Assembly (NCBI GenBank): GCA_023245515.1
Contig: JAHFKE010000023.1
Coordinates: 1 to 17,674 of the forward strand
Origin: Candidatus Levyibacteriota bacterium
Lineage (GTDB): Bacteria; Patescibacteriota; Microgenomatia; Levybacterales; UBA12049
DNA: 17,674 bases
Direction of reading: 5' to 3'
Positions 1-7,299 of this stretch are shown here, piece after piece; the first letter of the stretch is position 1, and each line of letters starts with the position of its first letter. The position numbers were made by a program, and so were the translations under genes. The notes under the pieces are model-generated. The model was given only the letters and a program-made list of their open reading frames with translations, was not told the origin of the DNA and made no database searches.

Positions 1-205
1 TCTTCGCTTCCATATCCTCAAGTGTATCGCCGTGTTGCTCTCGGGCTACTTCGGGTGCTTGCTGTTCTTCGATTATAGAAGCTTTGACGTGTTGTCTATG
101 CGCTTCTTCCCGTTGCTTCATGAGGGCGTTCCACTCAGAAGACTCTTTCGTGTCCTCCTGTTTCATAAGGGCCGGTTCAATGAGAGCTTTTTTAATCGAA
201 GCCAT
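1..205 (-). CDS. Partial charged hypothetical protein (N-terminal 68 residues)
   Basis: Reading leftward from the ATG at 205-203, an open frame begins MASIKKALIEPALMKQED and continues to the window edge without a stop, so the C-terminus is missing. The visible part is rich in Glu, Gln, Lys and Arg with no hydrophobic segment, suggesting a soluble, helical, possibly coiled-coil protein. No family is recognised. The start is fixed by a good promoter directly upstream (TTGATA, 17-bp spacer, TATACT), which puts the transcription start at or next to the A of the ATG. The gene is divergent from dprA across about 110 bp. Confidence is for a real gene; the function is unknown. Confidence 0.6.
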   Translation of the reverse strand, partial: MASIKKALIEPALMKQEDTKESSEWNALMKQREEAHRQHVKASIIEEQQAPEVAREQHGDTLEDMEAK

Positions 206-211
206 GCATAA

Positions 212-240
212 AGTATACACAAGAGTACCAAGGGTATCAA
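212..240 (-). promoter_or_regulatory. Sigma70-type promoter, leaderless geometry
   Basis: On the minus strand, TTGATA (240-235), a 17-bp spacer and TATACT (217-212) precede the ATG at 205 by 6 nt. Transcription would begin within a base or two of the start codon. Confidence 0.7.
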
Positions 241-305
241 GAGTGTCGGAGGAAGCACTCTATCATCCTTGTGGCACTTATGATATGCGTGTTACATATT
301 TGTAG

Positions 306-311
306 TATTAT
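306..311 (+). promoter_or_regulatory. Putative -10 box of dprA
   Basis: TATTAT lies 6 nt before the dprA ATG at 318, the same spacing as at other genes here. No convincing -35 hexamer is seen at 16-18 bp, so the call rests mainly on the spacing. Confidence 0.4.
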
Positions 312-317
312 TGTTTC

Positions 318-1397
318 ATGGAAGCAATCTACTGGCTTGGGTTTTCTGTTTTTCCGGGTGTGGGGCCGAAGAAGTTTCAGCTCCTTATTGACCGATTCGG
401 AACGGCAGAGAGGGCGTGGAAAGCAAATGAAGGAGAGTTGAAGACGGTTCTCGGGAAGGCTCTTACGCCACAATTGGTGGCATTTCGGGAGAAATTTTCT
501 CTTGAAGAGTACGAGAAGCAGTTGCGTATGAGCGGAGTGAATTTTTTGACGCTTCAAGACAAAGACTATCCTGCGTTGTTGAAAGAAATCGCTGATCCAC
601 CCTTTGTCTTATATGTGAAAGGCAATAAGAGCATTCTGTCTTCTCAGGGGGTCGCGATTGTGGGGACGAGGAAGATAACAGCCTATGGGAGAGAAGTGAC
701 GACACGTATTGCAGAGCAACTTGTTGCTTCAAATTATATGATTGTGTCGGGATTGGCCTTGGGAGTTGATGCGGTAGCGCATAATGTTTGTCTGGAGAAT
801 GGAGGGAGAACGGTTGCGGTATTAGGATGCGGTGTTGATTGTTGTTATCCCGGTGCCAATAAGAAATTATATGACGAAATTATTGAGAATAATGGTGCTA
901 TTGTTTCTGAATTTCCTCTGAGCATGCAGCCTTCCCTTGGCTCTTTTCCTTCTCGGAATCGCATCATTGCGGGTCTCTCTCAGGCAGTTGTTGTGACTGA
1001 AGGGGCAAGTGATAGTGGAGCATTATATACTACAGAGGACGCTTTTTCTGTAGGCAGGAAGGTCTTTGCTGTTCCGGGACCTATCACGTCATCGTTATCA
1101 AAAGGCCCACTTGGTTTAGTCGCTAAAGGAGCGCAGCTTGTGACAAGTGTTGATGATATCTTGGTGAGTCTAGGCCCCACTTCGCCAAGGCTTCGAGGGG
1201 TAAATTCATCTCGTCCCGTTGCTGAAACCAAAGAGGAGCAGGAGATTATTGATCTGCTCCAGAATGAATCACTGCATATTGATGAAATCGTAAAAAGAAC
1301 GGGGAGCAATATTGCTTCTATCGGCACCCTGCTTTCGATTATGGAGATGAAGGGGATGGTAAAGGGGGAAGATGCCGGGATGTTCGGGTTAACCTAG
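318..1397 (+). CDS. dprA: DprA/Smf DNA-processing protein
   Basis: DprA is the cytoplasmic recombination mediator that binds incoming single-stranded DNA during natural transformation and loads RecA. The 359-aa product has the whole family architecture: an N-terminal helix-hairpin-helix/SAM-like part (about 1-60), the Rossmann-like Smf core (about 75-285) with VGTRK at 115-119, SGLALGVDAVAH at 144-155 and the PSRNRIIAGLS stretch at 211-221, then a C-terminal winged helix (about 305-350). Length is normal. The ATG at 318 is supported by the -10-like TATTAT 6 nt upstream. No Shine-Dalgarno is visible. DprA is widely kept in CPR genomes, where DNA uptake is thought to offset reduced metabolism. 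In many bacteria dprA directly precedes topA; here about 3.8 kb of other genes separate them. Confidence 0.96.
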   Translation: MEAIYWLGFSVFPGVGPKKFQLLIDRFGTAERAWKANEGELKTVLGKALTPQLVAFREKFSLEEYEKQLRMSGVNFLTLQDKDYPALLKEIADPPFVLYVKGNKSILSSQGVAIVGTRKITAYGREVTTRIAEQLVASNYMIVSGLALGVDAVAHNVCLENGGRTVAVLGCGVDCCYPGANKKLYDEIIENNGAIVSEFPLSMQPSLGSFPSRNRIIAGLSQAVVVTEGASDSGALYTTEDAFSVGRKVFAVPGPITSSLSKGPLGLVAKGAQLVTSVDDILVSLGPTSPRLRGVNSSRPVAETKEEQEIIDLLQNESLHIDEIVKRTGSNIASIGTLLSIMEMKGMVKGEDAGMFGLT

Positions 1398-1398
1398 G

Positions 1399-1426
1399 TT
1401 GATTTATTACAGAGTCTCATTATAAT
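1399..1426 (+). promoter_or_regulatory. Promoter of the 311-aa gene, leaderless geometry
   Basis: TTGATT (1399-1404), a 16-bp spacer and a perfect TATAAT (1421-1426) sit 7 nt before the ATG at 1434. The -35 begins two bases after the dprA stop codon (1395-1397). Confidence 0.7.
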
Positions 1427-1433
1427 TGACGTC

Positions 1434-2369
1434 ATGGCTAAAGAAGTTGAAGGAAGAACCCCAAAGGATAGAGATGTTACGCAGCCGGTAGAGATTTTTT
1501 CTTCGCGACAGGCTGAACGAGTTGAGGGATTTGAATATCCGCCATTTTCTATAGTTAATAATCCTGCGTTACGAGAGGTTCATGAGCTAACAAGGGCATA
1601 TTGTCATAATATGGATGGATTGTCGACAGCTCGTTGGTTATTTAATTTGCCTGATCACGAGGCAAAGCCAAGATCAGCCTTGGGGTATGCTGGGCGTTTT
1701 ACAAGTGTTAGTGATCACTCTTCCTCTGGTCCTAGCTTGTTTACAGGGCAGAAAGCTGAAGACACACAGGCGTTACTTATCTATACTACGGCAAAGCTTG
1801 AACATGAACTGCGCTTGCAGGGTGTTAGGGCGCCTGAAGGAACAGATAGTGGTATTAGTAAGATGATTGCCAGTGAATTGGCTAAGCTTTCTAACATATA
1901 TCGCTATCAATATGAAAAAAGTGAAGATAAGCCTGGGCATTTGATAGTATTGGCTCACGATCTTTCTCAGTACGCATTCCGTTTTAAGGGCCCCGACCCT
2001 CTTGGGTATATGCAAACCTTAGGTCACTGGCTCCATCTGTCTGTAGATAGTCATCCCAAGCTTATGAAGCCTGAGAAGTTTAATGAATATGAAGAAAAAC
2101 TAAAATTGATTCTAGCTTTAGAAGAGCTTGGAAGTGGTCCGCAAAACGAATACGTTCCTCTTGTAGTTAGAGACTTAAAGACTCTTTATGTTCTACAGTC
2201 GCGAGATGAGGAAGTGCAAGTCTTAGAAGACCATTTTAGAGATATTCCAAGTGTGAGAGGTGAGCCCGAAATATACCACGAGCAACAATTTGCTGCGCGC
2301 CGTGCAGAGGAGGAACGATTGAAAGGTAATCGTCCCCATCGCAGAGGAAGAAAACATCACAGAAAATAA
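1434..2369 (+). CDS. Hypothetical protein, 311 aa, basic C-terminal tail
   Basis: I do not recognise a family. The product is predicted soluble with no signal peptide or membrane segment, is largely helical in character, and ends in a strongly basic tail (about 290-311, KGNRPHRRGRKHHRK) of the kind that contacts nucleic acid or the ribosome. The middle (about 100-260) has regularly spaced hydrophobic positions consistent with a helical bundle. It begins 37 nt after dprA but has its own perfect -10 box 7 nt before the ATG, so it is probably transcribed separately as a leaderless mRNA. Nucleic-acid binding is an inference from the tail alone. Confidence 0.75.
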   Translation: MAKEVEGRTPKDRDVTQPVEIFSSRQAERVEGFEYPPFSIVNNPALREVHELTRAYCHNMDGLSTARWLFNLPDHEAKPRSALGYAGRFTSVSDHSSSGPSLFTGQKAEDTQALLIYTTAKLEHELRLQGVRAPEGTDSGISKMIASELAKLSNIYRYQYEKSEDKPGHLIVLAHDLSQYAFRFKGPDPLGYMQTLGHWLHLSVDSHPKLMKPEKFNEYEEKLKLILALEELGSGPQNEYVPLVVRDLKTLYVLQSRDEEVQVLEDHFRDIPSVRGEPEIYHEQQFAARRAEEERLKGNRPHRRGRKHHRK

Positions 2370-2400
2370 TTTCATGCACAAGTTGGTATTGTCGTTGTCC

Positions 2401-2429
2401 TTGACGAAGAGTAATATGCGTGGTAAAAT
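2401..2429 (+). promoter_or_regulatory. Strong promoter of the SAM-I riboswitch transcript
   Basis: TTGACG (2401-2406), a 17-bp spacer and TAAAAT (2424-2429), with an extended -10 TGG directly before it (2421-2423). The predicted transcription start, about 2435-2437, falls on the first bases of riboswitch helix P1, so the aptamer would start at the very 5' end of the RNA. Confidence 0.75.
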
Positions 2430-2434
2430 GTAAG

Positions 2435-2534
2435 TAATCAAGAGTGATAGCGAGAGAATTGGCTCGATGACCTATCCAGCAACCCTGAGGAATCTCGAAG
2501 GGTGCTCCGCCCAATCCCATACGGGAAGGATTAG
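2435..2534 (+). promoter_or_regulatory. SAM-I (S-box) riboswitch aptamer
   Basis: All SAM-I elements can be paired by hand: P1 TAATC 2435-2439 with GATTA 2529-2533; the conserved AUCAAGAG start of the aptamer; P2a GATAG 2446-2450 with CTATC 2472-2476; P2b CGAG 2451-2454 with CTCG 2463-2466 next to the kink-turn-like GATGA; pseudoknot ATTGG 2458-2462 with CCAAT 2511-2515; P3 closed by GCA/CCC/GAG (2479-2489) with CTC/GGG/TGC (2494-2505); P4 CCC 2516-2518 with GGG 2523-2525. The signature core segments GCAACC and GGTGC are intact. Odd points are a short 5-bp P1 and five extra bases (2506-2510) between P3 and the pseudoknot strand. In the known class, SAM binding stabilises P1 and turns expression off. 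The downstream gene here is a 62-aa ORF. Assignment to SAM-I rather than SAM-IV or a hybrid rests on the P2/P4 layout. Confidence 0.9.
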
Positions 2535-2576
2535 CCATCAAGCTCAACTTGATAAGGAAAAACTAATTTAACTCCC
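2523..2576 (+). promoter_or_regulatory. Antiterminator of the SAM-I switch
   Basis: GGGA-a-G plus GATTAG (2523-2534) can pair with CTAATT (2563-2568) and CTCCC (2572-2576), leaving a small internal loop. This uses the 3' strands of P4 and P1 and the 5' strand of the terminator, so aptamer/terminator and antiterminator are mutually exclusive, as expected for an OFF switch. An ATCAAG/CTTGAT hairpin (2537-2553) sits inside the antiterminator loop. Confidence 0.75.
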
Positions 2577-2592
2577 TTTGGGGAGTTTTTTT
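2570..2592 (+). terminator. Intrinsic terminator of the SAM-I riboswitch
   Basis: AACTCCC (2570-2576) pairs with GGGAGTT (2581-2587) around a 4-nt loop, and the T run spans 2586-2592. It lies about 40 nt after the aptamer and about 60 nt before the regulated ORF. Confidence 0.85.
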
Positions 2593-2637
2593 GTGCTTAA
2601 AAATGGTTCAAGAAGATAAAACGTTTATGAGTAAAAA

Positions 2638-2650
2638 GAAAGGGGGTGAT
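2638..2650 (+). promoter_or_regulatory. Exceptionally extended Shine-Dalgarno
   Basis: GAAAGGGGGTGAT, 5 nt before the ATG at 2656, is complementary over 13 positions (one G-U pair) to the 3' end of the 16S gene in this same window (ATCACCTCCTTTC). Most other genes here have no Shine-Dalgarno at all, so this site implies strong leader-dependent translation. Confidence 0.8.
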
Positions 2651-2655
2651 TTTAT

Positions 2656-2844
2656 ATGACTGAAGAATTTAATAGTGCAGTACAACCAGATGCTTTTAAG
2701 GCACAGCCTCAACCAGAGAGATTTGCGCCGTATTCTGTTAAGGGTAACGCTGTCGAATTTACTTGTTTTCGAGCTCCAGAGCCAACGCATAGAGCTGTGA
2801 GACAGGGAGGACTCCTTGTGAGATATCCTGGTGAAAAAGCTTAA
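2656..2844 (+). CDS. 62-aa orphan protein under SAM-I riboswitch control
   Basis: The small product (starts MTEEFNSAVQP, ends RYPGEKA) has no hydrophobic segment and no recognised family. Its first part is Gln/Pro-rich, the second half has basic and aromatic residues and a single Cys (in FTCFRAP). Support for a real gene comes from context: a promoter, SAM-I aptamer, terminator/antiterminator and the 13-nt Shine-Dalgarno all point at this ATG, and the next gene has its own promoter region. Usual SAM-I targets are methionine, cysteine and SAM synthesis or transport genes of several hundred residues; none is visible here. It could be a small regulator or binding partner in methyl metabolism, but that is inference from the switch alone. 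An 18-codon upstream frame (2603-2659) overlaps its start as ATGA. Confidence 0.7.
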   Translation: MTEEFNSAVQPDAFKAQPQPERFAPYSVKGNAVEFTCFRAPEPTHRAVRQGGLLVRYPGEKA

Positions 2845-2988
2845 TATTGTATTATTTTTCCATCATGACGAGCTCGTTAGCTAGCGTAATTTAGCTTGCG
2901 ACTTAAATGATCTCTGAGGCGTTCTCTTGACAAGATACGTAAAAATATAATAACCTCTTTGTAGACTAGCAAAGTAGTAGATTAATTT
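2845..2988 (+). promoter_or_regulatory. Upstream region of the beta-helix gene
   Basis: TTGACA (2927-2932) and a perfect TATAAT (2946-2951) are present, but only 13 bp apart, too short for a standard promoter; the -10 may work with other contacts. A CTTTG/CAAAG hairpin (about 2957-2973) lies in the leader. A near-direct repeat TAGCTAGCG / TAGCTTGCG occurs at about 2879-2898. No gene is seen. Confidence 0.35.
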
Positions 2989-4965
2989 ATGGAACTTTCA
3001 GAATCGGAGATGAATAAGAAGCGCTTTACTCCTTCCCGTGCCCACGTAGCAATTATTGTACTAGCTTTAGTCCTCCCCTTTACCGTCCTCTTGTATAAGA
3101 ATGAAACTTCCAATCAATCCAAAGCAGCAGGTGTAGCATACTTTGTCGACTGTCTCAGTGGAAATGACACCAACAGCGGAACCTCTGAAGTCTCAGCATG
3201 GAAAACACTCGCAAAAGCCAACACAGCAGTGCTAGCTCCGGGGGAGCAATTACTATTAAAACGCGATTGTACATGGACCAATGACCAGCTAAAAGCAAAG
3301 TGGGTTGGCACAGCAGCACAGCAAATAATAATCGGCTCATATGGCACAGGCGCCCTACCTATCATTAAAAGCACACAGTCAGGACTCTATAATGTCAACA
3401 TCACCGGATCGTATCAGGTGATAGACGGCATTGTAGCTCAGGGGGTAGCCCCCCGTACAGAGGCTGCATGCGGCAATAATGGAGTCGGAGAGCTGATTGG
3501 TTTCTATCTTGACCAGACAGCATCATATAACACACTACAGAATTCACAGGCAACAGGTCTGGCAACAGCCGTGTCCGGACGCCCGGGCAGTAATCACAAT
3601 AAGATTTTGCATAACCAATTTACCAACAACACCGTCATGGTTGTTCTTAACACAAGCAATAACAACGATGATTACGGAGCTTATGGAGTAGAAATGCAGG
3701 GAGATGACAATGAGATCGCCTACAATACCATCTCTGGAAATGATGCTTGCTCCTATGACTATGGTCGCGATGGTTCTGCAGTTGAAATTTACCGCGGACA
3801 GAGGAATAGCATTCACCACAATAGATCAGACAACAACAATACATTCTCGGAACTTGGAGAGGCCAGAAGTGCTGACAACGTCTTTGCTTACAACGTCGCC
3901 ACAGCGTCAATACCATCAGCGCTCTTCCTCGTCACAAGAGGAGCAGGTGATGTATTTGGCCCCGTGGCCCGTACAGTGGTCTACAACAATGTTGCTTATT
4001 TCACCTCAACCACCAGTGGTGGTGGGGCAGCAGTGGTTTGCTATGCAGGCTGCAGCCCCTCCATCCTAGCGTTTAAGAACAACATAATATGGTCAAACGG
4101 TGGGGGTGGCGTAGTCTATGCAGACGCTCCTTTCAACGAAAGCAACAACATCTACTGGAAGACGGGGGGCAATCCTCAGGTGTACTTTACCATGGATTCT
4201 ACATCCAAGAAGGTAGATCCGCAATTTGTTAACCCTCTTGGATTTGATTTCCATCTCAATGCGACAAGTCCTGCCATCGATACAGGAACTATGGCCTCTG
4301 TCACGGCAGGCTATGCTCTGGATTTTGACAACAAGACCGTCCCCGTCGGAGCAGGCGTGGATATAGGAGTATACGAGTACGGTGCCACCGGTGGTACAAG
4401 TCCGACAGTCGCACCCACAGTCAATCCATCAGTGACACCGGTTCCAACCAGCTTATCAACAACCACCCCTGCTCCAACAAGTACGCCTATCCCAACCGCT
4501 ATTCCCACGCCCGTACCTACGAGCACAGGCGTTAACCTTCTGAAGAACCCTTCTTTTGAAAATGGTCTTACCAGCTGGTACTCCACTAACCGAGTATCCG
4601 CCACGGCCACAATAACAACAGGGACCAAAGTAAACGGCGCCTACTCTGCGCAAGTAAATGTCAAAAAATCTTCGAGTAATGCGTGGTATGTGCAGCTCTC
4701 GCAAGATCTCCCGGCACTGATCGTAGGAAAAACCTACACTGTCTCTTTCTGGGCAAAAGCATCCAAGAATCTTTCGATTCAAAACGTAATACAACAAAGC
4801 GGTGGCAACTGGACCGTATACAGCGACAAGTCGTTTAACGCGAACACTGCATGGCAAAAATTCACCTATACGTACACCGGTCAAACAACCAACCCCCTCC
4901 TCTTCACATTCAACTTAGCAAAGACTACGGGTATCATCTGGATAGATACGGTGTCTATCCAATGA
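2989..4965 (+). CDS. Membrane-anchored beta-helix protein with C-terminal carbohydrate-binding module
   Basis: The 658-aa product has a short cytoplasmic basic start, one N-terminal membrane segment (about 18-36) and a long exported part. Residues about 50-465 form a right-handed parallel beta-helix (Asn/Gly-rich rungs such as NKILHNQFTNNT and NSIHHNRSDNNN), starting with YFVDCLSGNDTNSGT and closing with GVDIGVYEYG, the pattern of choice-of-anchor-Q/DUF1565-type proteins. A Pro/Thr linker (about 466-513) joins a jelly-roll carbohydrate-binding module (about 515-658, opening NLLKNPSFENG, CBM4/9-like). It probably binds or processes a surface or host polysaccharide; no catalytic residues can be assigned. 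Codon use (many ACA, ACC, GTC, AAC) and higher GC differ clearly from its neighbours, suggesting transfer. A start at Met-8 is possible; neither start has a good Shine-Dalgarno. Confidence 0.88.
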   Translation: MELSESEMNKKRFTPSRAHVAIIVLALVLPFTVLLYKNETSNQSKAAGVAYFVDCLSGNDTNSGTSEVSAWKTLAKANTAVLAPGEQLLLKRDCTWTNDQLKAKWVGTAAQQIIIGSYGTGALPIIKSTQSGLYNVNITGSYQVIDGIVAQGVAPRTEAACGNNGVGELIGFYLDQTASYNTLQNSQATGLATAVSGRPGSNHNKILHNQFTNNTVMVVLNTSNNNDDYGAYGVEMQGDDNEIAYNTISGNDACSYDYGRDGSAVEIYRGQRNSIHHNRSDNNNTFSELGEARSADNVFAYNVATASIPSALFLVTRGAGDVFGPVARTVVYNNVAYFTSTTSGGGAAVVCYAGCSPSILAFKNNIIWSNGGGGVVYADAPFNESNNIYWKTGGNPQVYFTMDSTSKKVDPQFVNPLGFDFHLNATSPAIDTGTMASVTAGYALDFDNKTVPVGAGVDIGVYEYGATGGTSPTVAPTVNPSVTPVPTSLSTTTPAPTSTPIPTAIPTPVPTSTGVNLLKNPSFENGLTSWYSTNRVSATATITTGTKVNGAYSAQVNVKKSSSNAWYVQLSQDLPALIVGKTYTVSFWAKASKNLSIQNVIQQSGGNWTVYSDKSFNANTAWQKFTYTYTGQTTNPLLFTFNLAKTTGIIWIDTVSIQ

Positions 4966-5237
4966 TAGGAGCTTGACGCATTGCTCCTCTTGACGTTTCT
5001 TCGCAGCCTCCTTCATTAGAAACTACGCAAAGACACAGTAAGGATTCCCCCTTTGTATAAAGCTACGCAGGACACAAATCGGAAGGATCTCCGCTTAAAA
5101 TAAGCTTGGGGCTTGACACCTCATGTATAATTTAGACTAGAATTGAGTATTGGCGCTGGGGCGCCAGCATATGGCATATAGCGTATGGTAAATGGTTTTT
5201 TCTACGCGCTATCTGCCACGAGCTACAAGTATTATTT
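4966..5237 (+). other. Intergenic region before topA: promoter-like motifs, hairpins, imperfect repeat
   Basis: No gene is seen. From left to right: a 6-bp hairpin AGGAGC/GCTCCT (4967-4988) after the beta-helix stop, without a T run; two imperfect copies of a ~40-nt unit (about 5016-5050 and 5056-5094) sharing CTACGCA, GACACA and AAGGAT; TTGACA (5113-5118) and TATAAT (5126-5131) only 7 bp apart; a TGGCGC/GCGCCA hairpin (about 5151-5166); and ATAGCG...CGCTAT pairing just before topA. TATTAT (5230-5235) is too close to the topA ATG to serve as its -10. Confidence 0.4.
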
Positions 5238-7268
5238 ATGAAGAACCTAGTTATTGTAGAATCGCCTACGAAGGCGAAGACAATTAGTAAGTTTCTTGGA
5301 GAAGATTATACGATTAAATTCTCCATGGGGCATGTGATGGATCTGCCCAAAAGCAAACTAAGCATCGATCTGGAGAATGATTTTGCTCCTCAGTATGAGG
5401 TGATTGATGACAAGAAAAAAATTATCGCAGAGCTTAAAAAGCTTGCTAAGACTTCAGATACAATCCTCCTCGCTACAGATCCTGACCGCGAAGGAGAGGC
5501 TATCTCAGCGAATATAGAAGAACTTCTCCTGGACGGCAAAAAAATCGCAAAAGATAAATTTCAACGTATTGTTTTTCATGAGATTACAGAGGAGGCGATT
5601 AAAGAAGCCCTGAAGCACCCCCGTGCTCTCGATGTTCATTTAGTTCATGCCCAGACAGCGAGGAGGGTTCTTGACCGCTTGGTGGGTTATAAAATTTCTC
5701 CTCTTTTATGGAAAAAAGTAAGAAGGGGACTTTCGGCAGGGCGTGTTCAGAGCGTGGCGCTGAGATTTATTGCCGAAAGGGAGCGGGAAATTGAGAAATT
5801 TGCCAAACAAGACTACTGGACCATTTCTGCGACTTTGCAGAAAACCAAAAACCAAGCATTAAAAACTAAAAATGATTCTGTTGCGTTTGCTCTTGTAGAA
5901 ATAAACGGAGAGAAAATAGACTTGCAAGAAAAGTTTGATTTATACGATGGCGAATATACTGTGGGCAAGACAGTTCTTGATACCGAACTTAAGGCATCAG
6001 ATATCGTAAAAGAGCTTACGAGCAAGCCATTTGTCGTTGTTGATATTGTTCAGAAGCAAATGAGAAGAAGTCCTCTTCCTCCTTTTGCTACCTCAACTCT
6101 TCAGCAGGAGGCAGCTCGTCGTTTCGGATTCCCGGGTAAAAGAACGATGAGTATTGCTCAGAAATTGTATGAAGAAGGTCTCATTACATATCATAGAACT
6201 GACTCAGTGACACTCTCATCAGCTGCGATCAATGTGGTACGTTCATTTATCAGCAAATCCTATGGAGAGAGCTACCTTCCGGGAGAAGCACGTCTTTATG
6301 TGACCAAGCAAAAATCAGCTCAGGAGGCCCATGAGGCAATTCGTCCTACGAACATAGCTAAAACTGTTGACGTAGTGAAGGGGGAGCTGGAAGATGCATA
6401 CGCAAAGCTTTATGATCTCATCTGGAGGAGGACAGTTGCTTCGCAAATGAAAGATGCACTTATCGACTCCACGGCTGTTATCGCGGATGCCAAAGCAGAT
6501 AGTGTGTATAGGTTCAAAGCTAATGGATCTGTTTTGGTTTTTGATGGATTTCTTAAATTGACGCCCCAAGCTCTTGAGGACACAAAGCTCCCTCAGTTTG
6601 AAACAGGCGAGGAATTAGCTAGTGCGGATATTCGCGCGGAAAAACATGAAACTTCTGCCCCCCCTCGCTACAATGACGCTTCGCTTATTAAGACGCTTGA
6701 AGAAAAGGGGATTGGTAGGCCTTCGACGTATGCGTCTATTATCTCAACTATTACAGATAGAGCCTATGTTGAGCGGGTTGATAGGCGCTTTACACCAACG
6801 GCTATTGGTGTTGCGGTGAATGACTTTCTTGTTGCGAATTTCTCAACGATTGACGATGCACCATTTAGCGCACAGATGGAGGACGATCTTGATGAGATTG
6901 CCAATGGTCGTAAAGAATGGGTCGCAATGATGAGTCAATTTTATGCTCCGTTTGAGAAGCAGCTTGATGGTGTAGAGGGTGCGGAGCGTGTTAAGATTGC
7001 TGTTGAAGAATTGGATGAAAAGTGCCCTGATTGTGGTTCGCCACTTGTGGTGAGATATGGTAAATTCGGTAAATTTGTTTCGTGCAGCACATTTCCTGAC
7101 TGCAAGTTCACCAAGCCTCTTGTGGAGGAGACGAATCTTATTTGTCCTAAAGACGGAGCAAAAATTATTATCAAAAAGACCAGAAAAGGCCGTAAATTTT
7201 ACGGCTGCTCAAGCTATCCCGCCTGTGATTTTGCCGCTTGGAAAATCGAAGACATAAAGAAGACATAA
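5238..7268 (+). CDS. topA: DNA topoisomerase I (type IA)
   Basis: TopA relaxes negative supercoils by cutting one DNA strand through a 5'-phosphotyrosine. The 676-aa product has the N-terminal TOPRIM domain opening VIVESPTKAKTI, with DPDREGEA (D81, D83, E85) for metal binding. The active-site Tyr is Y318 in ITYHRTDS, next to the position of the E. coli residue. GLSAGRVQSVALR and EEKGIGRPSTYASI are the other hallmark motifs. Two C-terminal zinc-ribbon repeats follow (about 592-676); the first has four Cys (CPDCG...CSTFPDC), while the second has CPKDG in place of CPxCG, leaving three Cys. No Shine-Dalgarno is visible before the ATG. The 3' end carries 11-bp tandem repeats that set the present stop codon, and a diverged copy of the last 15 codons lies downstream. 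Confidence 0.97.
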   Translation: MKNLVIVESPTKAKTISKFLGEDYTIKFSMGHVMDLPKSKLSIDLENDFAPQYEVIDDKKKIIAELKKLAKTSDTILLATDPDREGEAISANIEELLLDGKKIAKDKFQRIVFHEITEEAIKEALKHPRALDVHLVHAQTARRVLDRLVGYKISPLLWKKVRRGLSAGRVQSVALRFIAEREREIEKFAKQDYWTISATLQKTKNQALKTKNDSVAFALVEINGEKIDLQEKFDLYDGEYTVGKTVLDTELKASDIVKELTSKPFVVVDIVQKQMRRSPLPPFATSTLQQEAARRFGFPGKRTMSIAQKLYEEGLITYHRTDSVTLSSAAINVVRSFISKSYGESYLPGEARLYVTKQKSAQEAHEAIRPTNIAKTVDVVKGELEDAYAKLYDLIWRRTVASQMKDALIDSTAVIADAKADSVYRFKANGSVLVFDGFLKLTPQALEDTKLPQFETGEELASADIRAEKHETSAPPRYNDASLIKTLEEKGIGRPSTYASIISTITDRAYVERVDRRFTPTAIGVAVNDFLVANFSTIDDAPFSAQMEDDLDEIANGRKEWVAMMSQFYAPFEKQLDGVEGAERVKIAVEELDEKCPDCGSPLVVRYGKFGKFVSCSTFPDCKFTKPLVEETNLICPKDGAKIIIKKTRKGRKFYGCSSYPACDFAAWKIEDIKKT

Positions 7269-7277
7269 AGAAGACAG
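7248..7277 (+). repeat. 11-bp tandem repeat at the topA stop codon
   Basis: GAAGACATAAA occurs at 7248-7258 and 7259-7269, followed by a partial third copy from 7270 (GAAGACA). Because 11 is not a multiple of three, copy number decides the reading frame; the present count creates the TAA at 7266-7268. Confidence 0.85.
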
Positions 7278-7299
7278 GCGAGGCTCGCCCATAGGGCGG

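Noticed and set aside
4311..4884. Minus-strand frames of 105 and 142 codons
   Set aside because: Antisense shadows of the Pro/Thr linker and CBM of the beta-helix protein.
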